Source: Phycicoccus sp. Soil802 (GTDB lineage Bacteria; Actinomycetota; Actinomycetes; Actinomycetales; Dermatophilaceae). From it: DNA of 64,000 bases. The translations under genes and the position numbers were made by a program. The notes under the pieces were generated by a model. That model made no database searches and had not been told where the DNA came from. It saw nothing but the letters and a program-made list of their open reading frames with translations. Of this stretch, positions 1-6,316 are shown one piece after another. Every line of letters begins with the position of its first letter. The first letter of the stretch is position 1. The DNA lies in NCBI RefSeq assembly GCF_001429605.1, contig NZ_LMSS01000007.1, forward strand, positions 1-64,000, read 5' to 3'.

Positions 1-1
1 C

Positions 2-490
2 TTCGAGCACCTCCTGACGCGGGCTCGCGAGCTGCTGGCGAACGACGAGCCGGAGCGGGCCCGCTACGTCACCGGGCAGGCCAGGGAGCTGTGGCGGGGG
101 GAACCGCTCGTCGACCTCGCAGACTGGGGCCCGGGGCGGGTCGAGGCCGAGCGCCTGGTCGAGCTGTGGCGCGACGCCGACGACCTCCCTTCAGCAGTTC
201 CACTCCACCGCGGGAGGCCCTCCCACGTCATCCCCTCAGATCGAGGAGTCACACTCCCTCAACCAACGTGCCCGGTCAGTACAGCTAGGCCTGCTCTCGC
301 GCACACGGCTTCCCCGGCCGCACCCCAAGGACTTGCACCCTTGCGCCTTCAGCCGACCTTCAGCGCCGCCGCGCACTGTTGGGCCACCAACCCCTCATCG
401 CTCGCGAACGAAAGGACCGACGATGCGACCCACACTCAAGTTCCGGGGCTGCCCCCTGACACGGGAGCAGGTCACCGGCACTGCGAATAG
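2..490 (+). pseudogene. Truncated SARP/AfsR-type bacterial transcriptional activation domain (BTAD) fragment
   Basis: The frame that is open from base 2 begins mid-protein with a helical segment typical of the BTAD of SARP/AfsR regulators: LLTRARELLANDEPERAR, then a WRGEPL-like motif, then a run ending ELWRDADD. Recognisable similarity stops near base 190. The frame then runs through Pro/Ser-rich, non-BTAD sequence to a TAG at 488-490. A normal BTAD continues for about 100 more residues, so the gene looks cut by recombination and fused to unrelated DNA. The 5' end lies outside the window, so DNA-binding and ATPase parts cannot be judged. The family assignment is inference from motif spacing. 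Confidence 0.5.
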
Positions 491-677
491 GCACTCCGGG
501 CCCTCGATTCCGACCGCTGCATGCAGGGGCATGGGGACGCGCGTCCGCCGCGACGCACCACGGCTTGGCCCCGCAGCCCGAGCCTGCAGGCGTCACCCAC
601 GTCGGCCCATCGGGTGAGGAGACCTCGCCTCCAGAGGCGCCGAAAGAAGCCAACTGACCCACGAAGGGAGGTGCGCA
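191..677. other. Stretch without a convincing gene
   Basis: No reading frame here has actinobacterial codon bias or a recognisable motif. A weak candidate starts at ATG 423 behind AAAGGA and ends at 617 (64 aa, Arg/Pro-rich). Another open frame ending at TGA 655-657 has a plausible hydrophilic C-terminus (PSGEETSPPEAPKEAN) but no ATG or GTG start, only a TTG at 565 without a ribosome-binding site. The stretch may be debris between the truncated regulator and the micropeptide locus, or its promoter region. Confidence 0.4.
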
Positions 678-761
678 ATGACCAGCAAGCCACGGGTGAT
701 CACCATCGCCGCGTGCGTCCTGTGGTTCGTCATCCAGACGGCCGGCATGTGGCGCCCGTAG
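678..761 (+). CDS. Micropeptide 1 (27 aa), single hydrophobic helix ending in IQTAG
   Basis: ATG at 678 follows a strong Shine-Dalgarno (GGGAGGTG, 4 bases before the start) and ends at TAG 759-761. The 27-residue product has a short basic N-terminus (MTSKPR), a hydrophobic span of about 16 residues containing one Cys and one Trp, and the end VIQTAGMWRP. It shares the pattern [W/Y]-x-x-I-[E/Q]-T-A-[P/G] with the peptides at 824, 1026 and 1714. It is below usual gene-calling limits. A small N-in membrane peptide is predicted. No lipobox is visible. Function unknown; the recurrence with its own RBS is the evidence that it is real. Confidence 0.65.
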   Translation: MTSKPRVITIAACVLWFVIQTAGMWRP

Positions 762-810
762 AACAAACTCCAGACCCATCCAAAACACATGCCCCACGTC
801 ACTCAGGAAG

Positions 811-911
811 GAGGTGAAGCGTCATGACCACACTGCGCACCAAGGCCACCACCGCGTTCGTCCTGCTGTCCTCAGTGGCTTGGCTCGCCATCGAGACCGC
901 TCCACGTGTCC
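811..911 (+). repeat. Direct repeat, copy A (with copy B at 1013-1113)
   Basis: A 101-base block covering the Shine-Dalgarno and nearly all of micropeptide 2 recurs 202 bases downstream at 1013-1113 with five mismatches: one in the RBS-start spacer, two at third codon positions of Ala codons, and two within one codon near the C-terminus. The identity ends just before the stop codons. This is a recent duplication of an entire expression unit. Confidence 0.95.
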
Positions 912-919
912 ACTACTGA
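824..919 (+). CDS. Micropeptide 2 (31 aa), single hydrophobic helix ending in IETAP
   Basis: ATG 824 is preceded by GGAAGGAGGTGA, an almost ideal Shine-Dalgarno, and the frame ends with TGA 917-919. The product starts MTTLRTK, has a hydrophobic span of about 15 residues, then WLAIETAPRVHY. It is nearly identical to micropeptide 3 and shares the WxxIETA signature with peptides 1 and 4. One basic-in transmembrane helix with a short outer tail is predicted. The presence of two near-identical copies points to dosage or functional diversification. No known family is recognised. Confidence 0.7.
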   Translation: MTTLRTKATTAFVLLSSVAWLAIETAPRVHY

Positions 920-1012
920 GACGCAGGCCGCGCGGGCAAACCACCCGCTGTGACGACACCCGGCGAGTCCCAACCCACCCGCTGACCCACCCGCTAAGAC
1001 AGCCACCCAGAG

Positions 1013-1113
1013 GAGGTGAAACGTCATGACCACACTGCGCACCAAGGCCACCACCGCGTTCGTCCTGCTGTCCTCAGTGGCCTGGCTCGCCATCGAGACC
1101 GCCCCACACGTCC
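1013..1113 (+). repeat. Direct repeat, copy B (with copy A at 811-911)
   Basis: Second copy of the 101-base block, 96 of 101 positions identical. Both copies keep the Shine-Dalgarno, start codon and reading frame, so the duplication is still under coding constraint or very young. Confidence 0.95.
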
Positions 1114-1121
1114 GCTGGTGA
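1026..1121 (+). CDS. Micropeptide 3 (31 aa), near-duplicate of micropeptide 2
   Basis: ATG 1026 follows AGAGGAGGTGAA and the frame ends with TGA 1119-1121. It differs from micropeptide 2 only in the last few residues (APHVRW instead of APRVHY), so both tails keep an aromatic last residue and one Arg and one His. It has the same layout: basic N-terminus, one hydrophobic helix, WLAIETAP. It lies 62 bases before the LspA-like gene, probably in one transcript. Function unknown. Confidence 0.7.
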   Translation: MTTLRTKATTAFVLLSSVAWLAIETAPHVRW

Positions 1122-1183
1122 CACCCCAACTCGGGGTCACCCCTATGCCCCGAACAGACCACAACCCGCGCGAAGGAGAAGCC

Positions 1184-1708
1184 ATGCCGTCCTCAAACCA
1201 CACAACGCAGAGGGCATTTAGCAGGCGGATGGCCACCGGAATGGTGCTCGTGTCAGCCGCCCTCGTCGTCGTCGTTGACCTGTCGACCAAGCACCTCGCG
1301 GCAACCTACGCCCGGCCACACACCGCCGGAGACGTCGCAGCCGTCGGGTTGGTGCGACCAGTGACCAACCCTGCGTTCAGTTTGGGCCTAGTAGGCGCGG
1401 CGCCGACCTCCGCCGTGCTTCTCATGGCCTTGGTTCTCGCCGCGGGAATGGCCGCATCGGTCATCTACGTGCGCAGGGCGGCCGCACCCCCGTGGGCGGT
1501 GGGACTGACGCTCGGCGGAGCCGCCGCCAACACCATCGACCGAGCCCTTCACAGGGCAGTCCAAGACTTCATCGTGACCGGCCCTATCGTCATCAACCTG
1601 GCCGACCTCGCTGTGCTAGTCGGCCTGATCGCCCTCGTACGACACCGTCCACCCCGTGGCAAGGAGCGGCCGCGGCCGCTCCTTGCCGGAAGCCTCGAAA
1701 GGAGGTGA
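1184..1708 (+). CDS. Divergent signal peptidase II (LspA)-like membrane aspartyl protease
   Basis: 174 aa from ATG 1184 (AAGGAG just upstream; the frame is open further upstream but overlaps micropeptide 3). Four hydrophobic spans and the order of LspA motifs are present: D-x-x-T-K (VVDLSTK, about residue 31), TNPAFSLGL matching the N-x-G-x-AF region, GGAAANTIDR with the first catalytic Asp, and INLAD with the second. LspA cleaves prolipoproteins before the lipidated Cys. Here the neighbours are micropeptides without a lipobox, so a specialised or accessory role is likely. The housekeeping lspA is expected elsewhere. The stop overlaps the Shine-Dalgarno of micropeptide 4. Catalytic residues look intact; the substrate is unknown. 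Confidence 0.75.
   Translation: MPSSNHTTQRAFSRRMATGMVLVSAALVVVVDLSTKHLAATYARPHTAGDVAAVGLVRPVTNPAFSLGLVGAAPTSAVLLMALVLAAGMAASVIYVRRAAAPPWAVGLTLGGAAANTIDRALHRAVQDFIVTGPIVINLADLAVLVGLIALVRHRPPRGKERPRPLLAGSLERR
1658..1687. promoter_or_regulatory. Perfect 30-base palindrome at the 3' end of the LspA-like gene
   Basis: The two 15-base arms (1658-1672 and 1673-1687) are exact reverse complements, centred on a CGCG within CGGCCGCGGCCG. The right arm contains CTCCTT, complementary to the AAGGAG Shine-Dalgarno of micropeptide 4 at about 1699-1704. The RNA could therefore fold either as the palindrome hairpin, leaving that RBS free, or as a CTCCTT/AAGGAG hairpin that masks it. Ribosomes finishing the LspA-like gene would disrupt either fold, so translational coupling is plausible. 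The geometry is seen directly; regulation is inference. Confidence 0.6.
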
Positions 1709-1713
1709 ACACC

Positions 1714-1812
1714 ATGACCAAGAAGCTGAACCGCGCGATCCTGCCAGCCCTGTACTCCCTCGCAGGCATCGCCTACGTCATCATCGAGACCGCCGGAGGC
1801 AAACTCCCCTAA
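1714..1812 (+). CDS. Micropeptide 4 (32 aa), single hydrophobic helix ending in IETAG
   Basis: ATG 1714 lies 5 bases after the stop of the LspA-like gene, with AAAGGAGGTGA overlapping that stop; it ends with TAA 1810-1812. The product starts MTKKLNR, has a hydrophobic span, and ends YVIIETAGGKLP, so it shares the [W/Y]xxI[E/Q]TA[P/G] signature with the three upstream peptides although the rest has diverged. The tight spacing makes co-translation with the LspA-like protein likely and is the best argument that protease and peptides act together. Confidence 0.7.
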   Translation: MTKKLNRAILPALYSLAGIAYVIIETAGGKLP

Positions 1813-1966
1813 GCCGTACTCAACGCCTCGCGGTCAGTGATCGCCGCCCTGGGTGACCATCCGAAGACCGGGCTTCCCATCCGCGGGGACGCGGTCCGCC
1901 AGGATCCCGGCCGGCAACTGTAGTCACTTAGGGGCAGCATCCGTCGGACTCTGGGGCACATAACGA

Positions 1967-2005
1967 AGGGACCTCTGACCTGCGTTTCCGCAGGTCAGAG
2001 GCCCT
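1967..2005 (-). terminator. Rho-independent-type hairpin, 13-bp perfect stem
   Basis: Arms 1972-1984 and 1989-2001 pair perfectly around a TTTC loop and are extended by AGGG/CCCT. It sits directly downstream, on the minus strand, of the tRNA-Val remnant and resembles the hairpin after the initiator tRNA, so it is probably the original tRNA terminator. It could also stop leftward or rightward transcripts of the micropeptide locus. Confidence 0.7.
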
Positions 2006-2010
2006 GTTGC

Positions 2011-2118
2011 TGGTGGGCGATACTGGGTTTGAACCAGTGACCTCTTCCATGTCAGGGAACGCGCTGGCAAGGGGAGCGAGCTCCGGACTCTGCGGTCTGC
2101 ACTGACCTGCGATCGCCC
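2011..2118 (-). other. tRNA-Val(GAC) remnant: 3' half plus displaced 5' acceptor arm, probable attachment-site scar
   Basis: On the minus strand, bases 2062 to 2011 read as the 3' half of a tRNA: anticodon loop CTGACAT (anticodon GAC), variable loop AGGTC, T-arm ACTGG-TTCAAAC-CCAGT, acceptor ATCGCCC, A, CCA. The matching 5' acceptor GGGCGAT occurs at 2118-2112, giving 108 nt instead of about 75, with roughly 30 extra bases between the acceptor arm and D-arm and a broken anticodon-stem base pair. The molecule is unlikely to be functional. Integrative elements often recombine in the tRNA 3' half, so this is best read as an attachment-site scar next to the accessory region. Confidence 0.55.
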
Positions 2119-2274
2119 GGACATCGACCCGGAGACACCCCGAAAGGGCATCCAAGCCCGGTCATCGCGACGTCTCATGTGTTTCTGCCTTGTCCCAGGC
2201 GGCCCGTCCCGTCCGTCCCGTTCAAGACCGTCTCAGCGCCGGTTGGTTACACATTTGGCTACATGTGCCAATGC

Positions 2275-2308
2275 CAGAGGCCCTCTCCGAGATGGGAAAG
2301 GGCCTCTG
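2275..2308 (-). terminator. Terminator hairpin downstream of the initiator tRNA
   Basis: Arms 2275-2284 and 2299-2308 form a 10-bp stem (CAGAGGCCCT / AGGGCCTCTG) 14 bases beyond the CCA end of the tRNA on the minus strand. Confidence 0.65.
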
Positions 2309-2321
2309 ACCTGCTACTTCG

Positions 2322-2398
2322 TGGTAGCGGGGGCAGGATTTGAACCTGCGACCTCCGGGTTATGAGCCCGGCGAGCTACCGAGCTGCTCCACCCCGCG
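2322..2398 (-). tRNA. Initiator tRNA-fMet (CAT)
   Basis: The minus strand reads as a complete 77-nt cloverleaf with encoded CCA (revcomp TGGT at 2322-2325). The anticodon loop is CTCATAA. The stem has the three consecutive G:C pairs (GGG/CCC) typical of initiators, and acceptor position 1 is C, which cannot pair with T72. Both features distinguish initiator from elongator tRNA-Met. The D-arm (GGAGCAG...GGTAGCTCG) and T-arm (TTCAAAT) are intact. Confidence 0.95.
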
Positions 2399-2418
2399 TC
2401 GGTAGACACCACCTTACG

Positions 2419-2463
2419 GGAAGCCCTGCGCGCGAACCAAATCGGTGCGCTCGCAGGGCTTCC
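2419..2463 (-). terminator. Terminator hairpin after the UPF0182 gene
   Basis: Arms 2419-2430 and 2452-2463 are a 12-bp perfect stem (GGAAGCCCTGCG / CGCAGGGCTTCC), 37 bases beyond the UPF0182 stop and 21 bases upstream of the initiator tRNA. It probably separates the two transcripts. Confidence 0.7.
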
Positions 2464-2499
2464 GCAGCAGGTCAGGCGGTGGACGTCACCCGCACCGGG

Positions 2500-5400
2500 T
2501 CAGGGTGTGGACGTCGTGGTCGGCGTCGCCGTGGGGGTGGCGGTCGTGGTCGGCGACGGCTTGACCGTCACCGAACCACCCTTGGGCGCCGCAGCGACCG
2601 CACGCTGGATGGCCTCGCTGAGCTGCTTCTGCGCAGTGCCGTATGCCGCGAAGTCACCGGCCTTGAGCGCCTTCTGTCCCGCGTCGTAGGCGGCCTGGAT
2701 GTCGGCCAGCGCCTTGGCGAGTGCAGCCGAGTCCGTGGGCGGCGGGGTGGTCGGGGTGCTACCCGGCGTCGTCGGGGTGGGGGTCGAGCCCGAGTCCCCC
2801 GCCGTGGCTCCGGAGTTGCCACCGAAGAGACCGTCCAGCGCGCCGTCGAGCGTGTAGGCCCAGGCCAGCTTGTCACCGAACGCGACCACCGTGGCCCGCT
2901 GGAGCGGGAACGCCGAGTCACCCTGGGCCCGCACGTAGATCGGCTGCACGTAGAGCAGGCCGCCACCGACGGGCAGCGTCAGCAGGTTGCCCAGCGTGAC
3001 GCTCGACCCGCTCTGGCGAGCGTTGTTGAGGAACTGGCTCAGGTTGAGGGCAGAGTCCGGCGAGGTGGCGTTGGACGAGCCGATCTCGTTCTGCACCTGG
3101 CCCGGGCCGCTGACCTGGCTGTCCTTGGGCAGCGTGAGCAGCCGCATCGTGCCGTAGTCGCTGCTGCGCTGCCCCTTCGTCGACCCGGCGTCCGCGTCGA
3201 CCGCGAGGAAGCCGGTCAGGATCTGCCGGTCACCCACGGGCTTGAACGTCGTCGTGATCGAGAAGCGGGCGGCGTCCTGGTCGGGCATCTTGAGGGTCAG
3301 GTAGTAAGGCGGCTGCACGACGCTCGCGTCCTGCGCCGGGTCCTCGGGGATCTGCCAGTAGTCCTGGCCGCCGTAGAACGACGCGGCGTCGGTCACGTGG
3401 TACTTCGCCAGCATCTGGCGCTGCACCTTGAAGAGGTCCTCGGGGTAGCGGATGTGCGACATCAGGTCTGCGCTCATGTCGCTCATCGGGAGCACGGTGT
3501 TGTCGAACGCCTTGCTCCAGGCCTTGAGCAGCGGGTCCTTGTCGTCCCACGCGTAGAGCTTCACCGACCCGTCATAGGCATCCACGGTGGCCTTCACGGA
3601 GTTGCGCATGTAGTTGACCTGACCGCTCCCGATCGTGGTCACGGCGACGGACCGCGCGGTCACGGAGTCGGAGGTCGCACTGTCGATGTCCGTCAGCCGC
3701 GAGTAGGGGTAGTCGGCCGACGTCGTGTAGCCGTCGATGATCCACTGCACCCGGCCGTCCACGACCGCGGGATAGGGGTTGCCGTCCGGAGTCAGCCACG
3801 GGGCGACCCGCTCCACCCGCTCGAGCGGCTGGCGGTGGTCGAGGATCCGGCTCTTGTCGTTGACGGCGTCGGACAGCAGGAGGTTGAGCTCGCGGTACTT
3901 CAGCGCGTAGGCGAGCTTGCGCGGCAGTGAGCCCAGCGCGACACCGCCCTTGCCGGTGTAGGTGCTGTTCTTCTGCCCCGCCGCGCTGTTGTCCGGGTAG
4001 TCGAACTCGCGCGGGTTGCTGCCCGAGGCCGCGCCGACGATGGAGTAGGACGGCGACTGCTCACCGAAGTAGATGCGCGGCTCGAAGTCGGGCAGCTCGC
4101 CGGCCTGCGGGATGTTGCGCTCGTAGAACACCGGCTGGCCGTCGGCGGTGCGCTGGTTGCCGAACGCGGCGACCAGGCCGAAGCCGTGGGTGTAGACGGT
4201 GTGGTCGTTGAGCCAGTTGCGCTGGTTGGCCGGGATGCCGTCCAGGTCGAGCTCACGCACCGCCAGCACGGTGTCGCGGACCTTGCCGTCCACCTTGTAG
4301 CGGTCGACGTCGAGGGCGTCCGGGAAGGCGTAGTAGGACTTCACCGACTGCAGCTGCTTGAACGTCGGCGAGACCACGATCGGGTCGACCAGGCGGATGC
4401 CGGGGATGGTCTCGGCGTCGTCGCGCAGCTGTCCCTGGGTCGCCTCGGTCGTCGCGGTGTAGCCCTCGGTCTTCACGTCCGCGATGCCGTAGGCAGCCCG
4501 GGTCGCCTTGATGTTGCGGTCGATGTAGATCTGCTCGCGGGACTTCTCCGACGGCTTGACGATGAACCGCTGGTAGAGCGCCGGGTAGATGCTGCCCACG
4601 ACGATCGAGGTGATGAGCAGCAGGGCCACCCCCACGATCGGCAGCCGCCACGAGCGCGACCAGATCGAGGCGACGAACAGCCCGACCGTCATCAGCGCGG
4701 CGATCGCGAGGATCGCCTTGGCCGGCAGGACGGCGTGCGCGTCCGTGTAGCCGATGCCCGTCAGCAGGCGAGAGTCCTTGGTGGACAAGGCATACCGGTC
4801 GAACCAGTACGTCGCGGCGCGCACCAGGACGAGCGCGGCCACGAGGATGGCCAGGTGGGTCCGGGCGGCGCGCGAGGTGCGCTCGGCGCGCGACTGGATC
4901 TGCAGTCCGCCGTAGACGTAGTGCGTGAAGGCCGCGGCCAGCGTCGCCATCACCAGCGCCATGGTGAGGAAGCCCAGCAGGAACTGGATCCACGGCAGCG
5001 TGAACATGAAGAAGGACAGGTCCTTGCCGAACTGCGGGTCCTTCGTGCCGAACGGCACCCGGTTGAGCCACAGCAGGTAGGTCTTCCACTGCCCTGCGGC
5101 GCCCGTGCCCGCGAGCAGGCCCAGGATCGCCGGGATCGCGAAGATGGCGACCTTGCGCAGCGGTTCGATGGCCTCGCGGTACTGGTCGAGGTTCTGCTGC
5201 TGGGCGGTGACCGGTGCGTAGATCGGGCGGGTCCGGTAGGCGACGATGAGGCTCGACGCCACGACCGCCGCCGTCAGCACGAACGCGACGACGAAGAGCA
5301 GGACCTTGGTGGTCAGCTCGGTGACGAAGACCTGCTGGTAGCCGACCGAGCTGAACCACAGGATGTCGGTCCACAGCGAGGCCATCAGCGAAACCACGAA

Positions 5401-5586
5401 GCCCAGCACGACCAGCACGACGAGGGTCGGCACCAATGGTCCGCGGCGCCTGCCGAAGGTCAGCGTCGGGGGACGCCGGCCACCGGGGCCGGACCCCCGC
5501 GGGGTTCCCTCCGGTCGGGCGCCCTCGGCACCCGGCTCGCCCTGGCCGAACCATTCAGAGGAAGAACTCACGCCACGCCCGATCAT
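2500..5586 (-). CDS. UPF0182 (COG1615) family large membrane protein
   Basis: 1028 aa, close to the usual length of this actinobacterial family (Rv3193c-like). After a Gly/Pro-rich cytosolic leader of about 48 residues, hydrophobic helices begin (PLVPTLVVLVVLGFV) and about seven occur in the first third. A large extracytoplasmic region follows, then a Pro/Thr-rich tail from about residue 930 with a short helical segment before a final Thr/Pro run. Function of the family is unknown. It is divergent from the PPA1309 gene, the order seen in many actinobacteria. ATG 5586 is taken as start. Low-complexity tails of this kind vary between species. Confidence 0.93.
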   Translation of the reverse strand: MIGRGVSSSSEWFGQGEPGAEGARPEGTPRGSGPGGRRPPTLTFGRRRGPLVPTLVVLVVLGFVVSLMASLWTDILWFSSVGYQQVFVTELTTKVLLFVVAFVLTAAVVASSLIVAYRTRPIYAPVTAQQQNLDQYREAIEPLRKVAIFAIPAILGLLAGTGAAGQWKTYLLWLNRVPFGTKDPQFGKDLSFFMFTLPWIQFLLGFLTMALVMATLAAAFTHYVYGGLQIQSRAERTSRAARTHLAILVAALVLVRAATYWFDRYALSTKDSRLLTGIGYTDAHAVLPAKAILAIAALMTVGLFVASIWSRSWRLPIVGVALLLITSIVVGSIYPALYQRFIVKPSEKSREQIYIDRNIKATRAAYGIADVKTEGYTATTEATQGQLRDDAETIPGIRLVDPIVVSPTFKQLQSVKSYYAFPDALDVDRYKVDGKVRDTVLAVRELDLDGIPANQRNWLNDHTVYTHGFGLVAAFGNQRTADGQPVFYERNIPQAGELPDFEPRIYFGEQSPSYSIVGAASGSNPREFDYPDNSAAGQKNSTYTGKGGVALGSLPRKLAYALKYRELNLLLSDAVNDKSRILDHRQPLERVERVAPWLTPDGNPYPAVVDGRVQWIIDGYTTSADYPYSRLTDIDSATSDSVTARSVAVTTIGSGQVNYMRNSVKATVDAYDGSVKLYAWDDKDPLLKAWSKAFDNTVLPMSDMSADLMSHIRYPEDLFKVQRQMLAKYHVTDAASFYGGQDYWQIPEDPAQDASVVQPPYYLTLKMPDQDAARFSITTTFKPVGDRQILTGFLAVDADAGSTKGQRSSDYGTMRLLTLPKDSQVSGPGQVQNEIGSSNATSPDSALNLSQFLNNARQSGSSVTLGNLLTLPVGGGLLYVQPIYVRAQGDSAFPLQRATVVAFGDKLAWAYTLDGALDGLFGGNSGATAGDSGSTPTPTTPGSTPTTPPPTDSAALAKALADIQAAYDAGQKALKAGDFAAYGTAQKQLSEAIQRAVAAAPKGGSVTVKPSPTTTATPTATPTTTSTP

Positions 5587-5726
5587 CCGTGCGACCGCCC
5601 GCGGTGGTCGCCTGCTGTAGTGGGTCCAACTTACCGAGCGCCCCCGGGGTTCCCACGGCCGCCTTGGACACGGATTGGCACCACCTGTGCACCGACTGGG
5701 TATGCCGCATACGGCACCATGGGCGC

Positions 5727-6263
5727 GTGAGCCAGACCTCCCGCCCCGTCGCCGACCCGCTGTCCATCGCCGCCCTGGACACCGAACGCCACGTCGCCGC
5801 CGCCGGGTGGGACCAGAACCCGCGGCTGTTCGCCCTCGTGCCCACCGCCGAGCTGCTCGAGCGCGAGCCGCACCTGCGGGCCCAGATGCGCGGATCCGAC
5901 CTGGCCGCGGGTGCGCTCAGCGCGATCGAGCAGGAGGACCTCCCCCGCACCTCCAACCTCGAGAGCCTGCTCGGCGGGATCGCCTGGCCCGACAGCGTCG
6001 TGGGGGCGGCGCTCGCGGTCGAGCGCATTGTCGTGCCGCCGGAGGCCGAGCGCGACCTGCCGGCCCACACCGAGTCGGCGGTCGACGCCCTGGCCGCGCA
6101 CCCCGGGCGACAGGACGTGCGGCTGCTCGTCGCCGTGACCCGCGACGGCCAGAGCCGCTGCCTGTTGCGCCAGCGGGCCAACGACCGCGACGACAAGGTC
6201 GCCCTCGGCGACGAGATCGCCCCCGGCCTGGTCCACGCGCTCAAGGCGACGCTGCAGGCCTGA
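5727..6263 (+). CDS. PPA1309 family protein
   Basis: 178 aa from GTG 5727; the frame is open upstream but only this start falls after the divergent promoter region. The protein is acidic and soluble, with the family's N-terminal segment around DTERHVAAAGWDQNPRLFAL and a C-terminal RQRANDRDDKVALGDEIAPGL. The family is uncharacterised. It is usually encoded next to UPF0182, as here, which suggests a linked though unknown role. No catalytic motif is visible. Confidence 0.85.
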   Translation: MSQTSRPVADPLSIAALDTERHVAAAGWDQNPRLFALVPTAELLEREPHLRAQMRGSDLAAGALSAIEQEDLPRTSNLESLLGGIAWPDSVVGAALAVERIVVPPEAERDLPAHTESAVDALAAHPGRQDVRLLVAVTRDGQSRCLLRQRANDRDDKVALGDEIAPGLVHALKATLQA

Positions 6264-6316
6264 ACCGGCCGCGCGGCATACCCCTTGCGGTGCGAAGGGG
6301 GTTTGGGGTTGACGTG

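Noticed and set aside
423-617. 64-codon frame with weak RBS
   Set aside because: Arg/Pro/Gly-rich with poor codon periodicity and no motif.
565-657. TTG-started 30-codon frame ending APKEAN
   Set aside because: The C-terminus looks protein-like but there is no RBS and no ATG or GTG start.
1016-1708. 230-codon version of the LspA-like protein
   Set aside because: Its first 56 codons overlap micropeptide 3 in another frame; ATG 1184 has its own Shine-Dalgarno and gives the family length.
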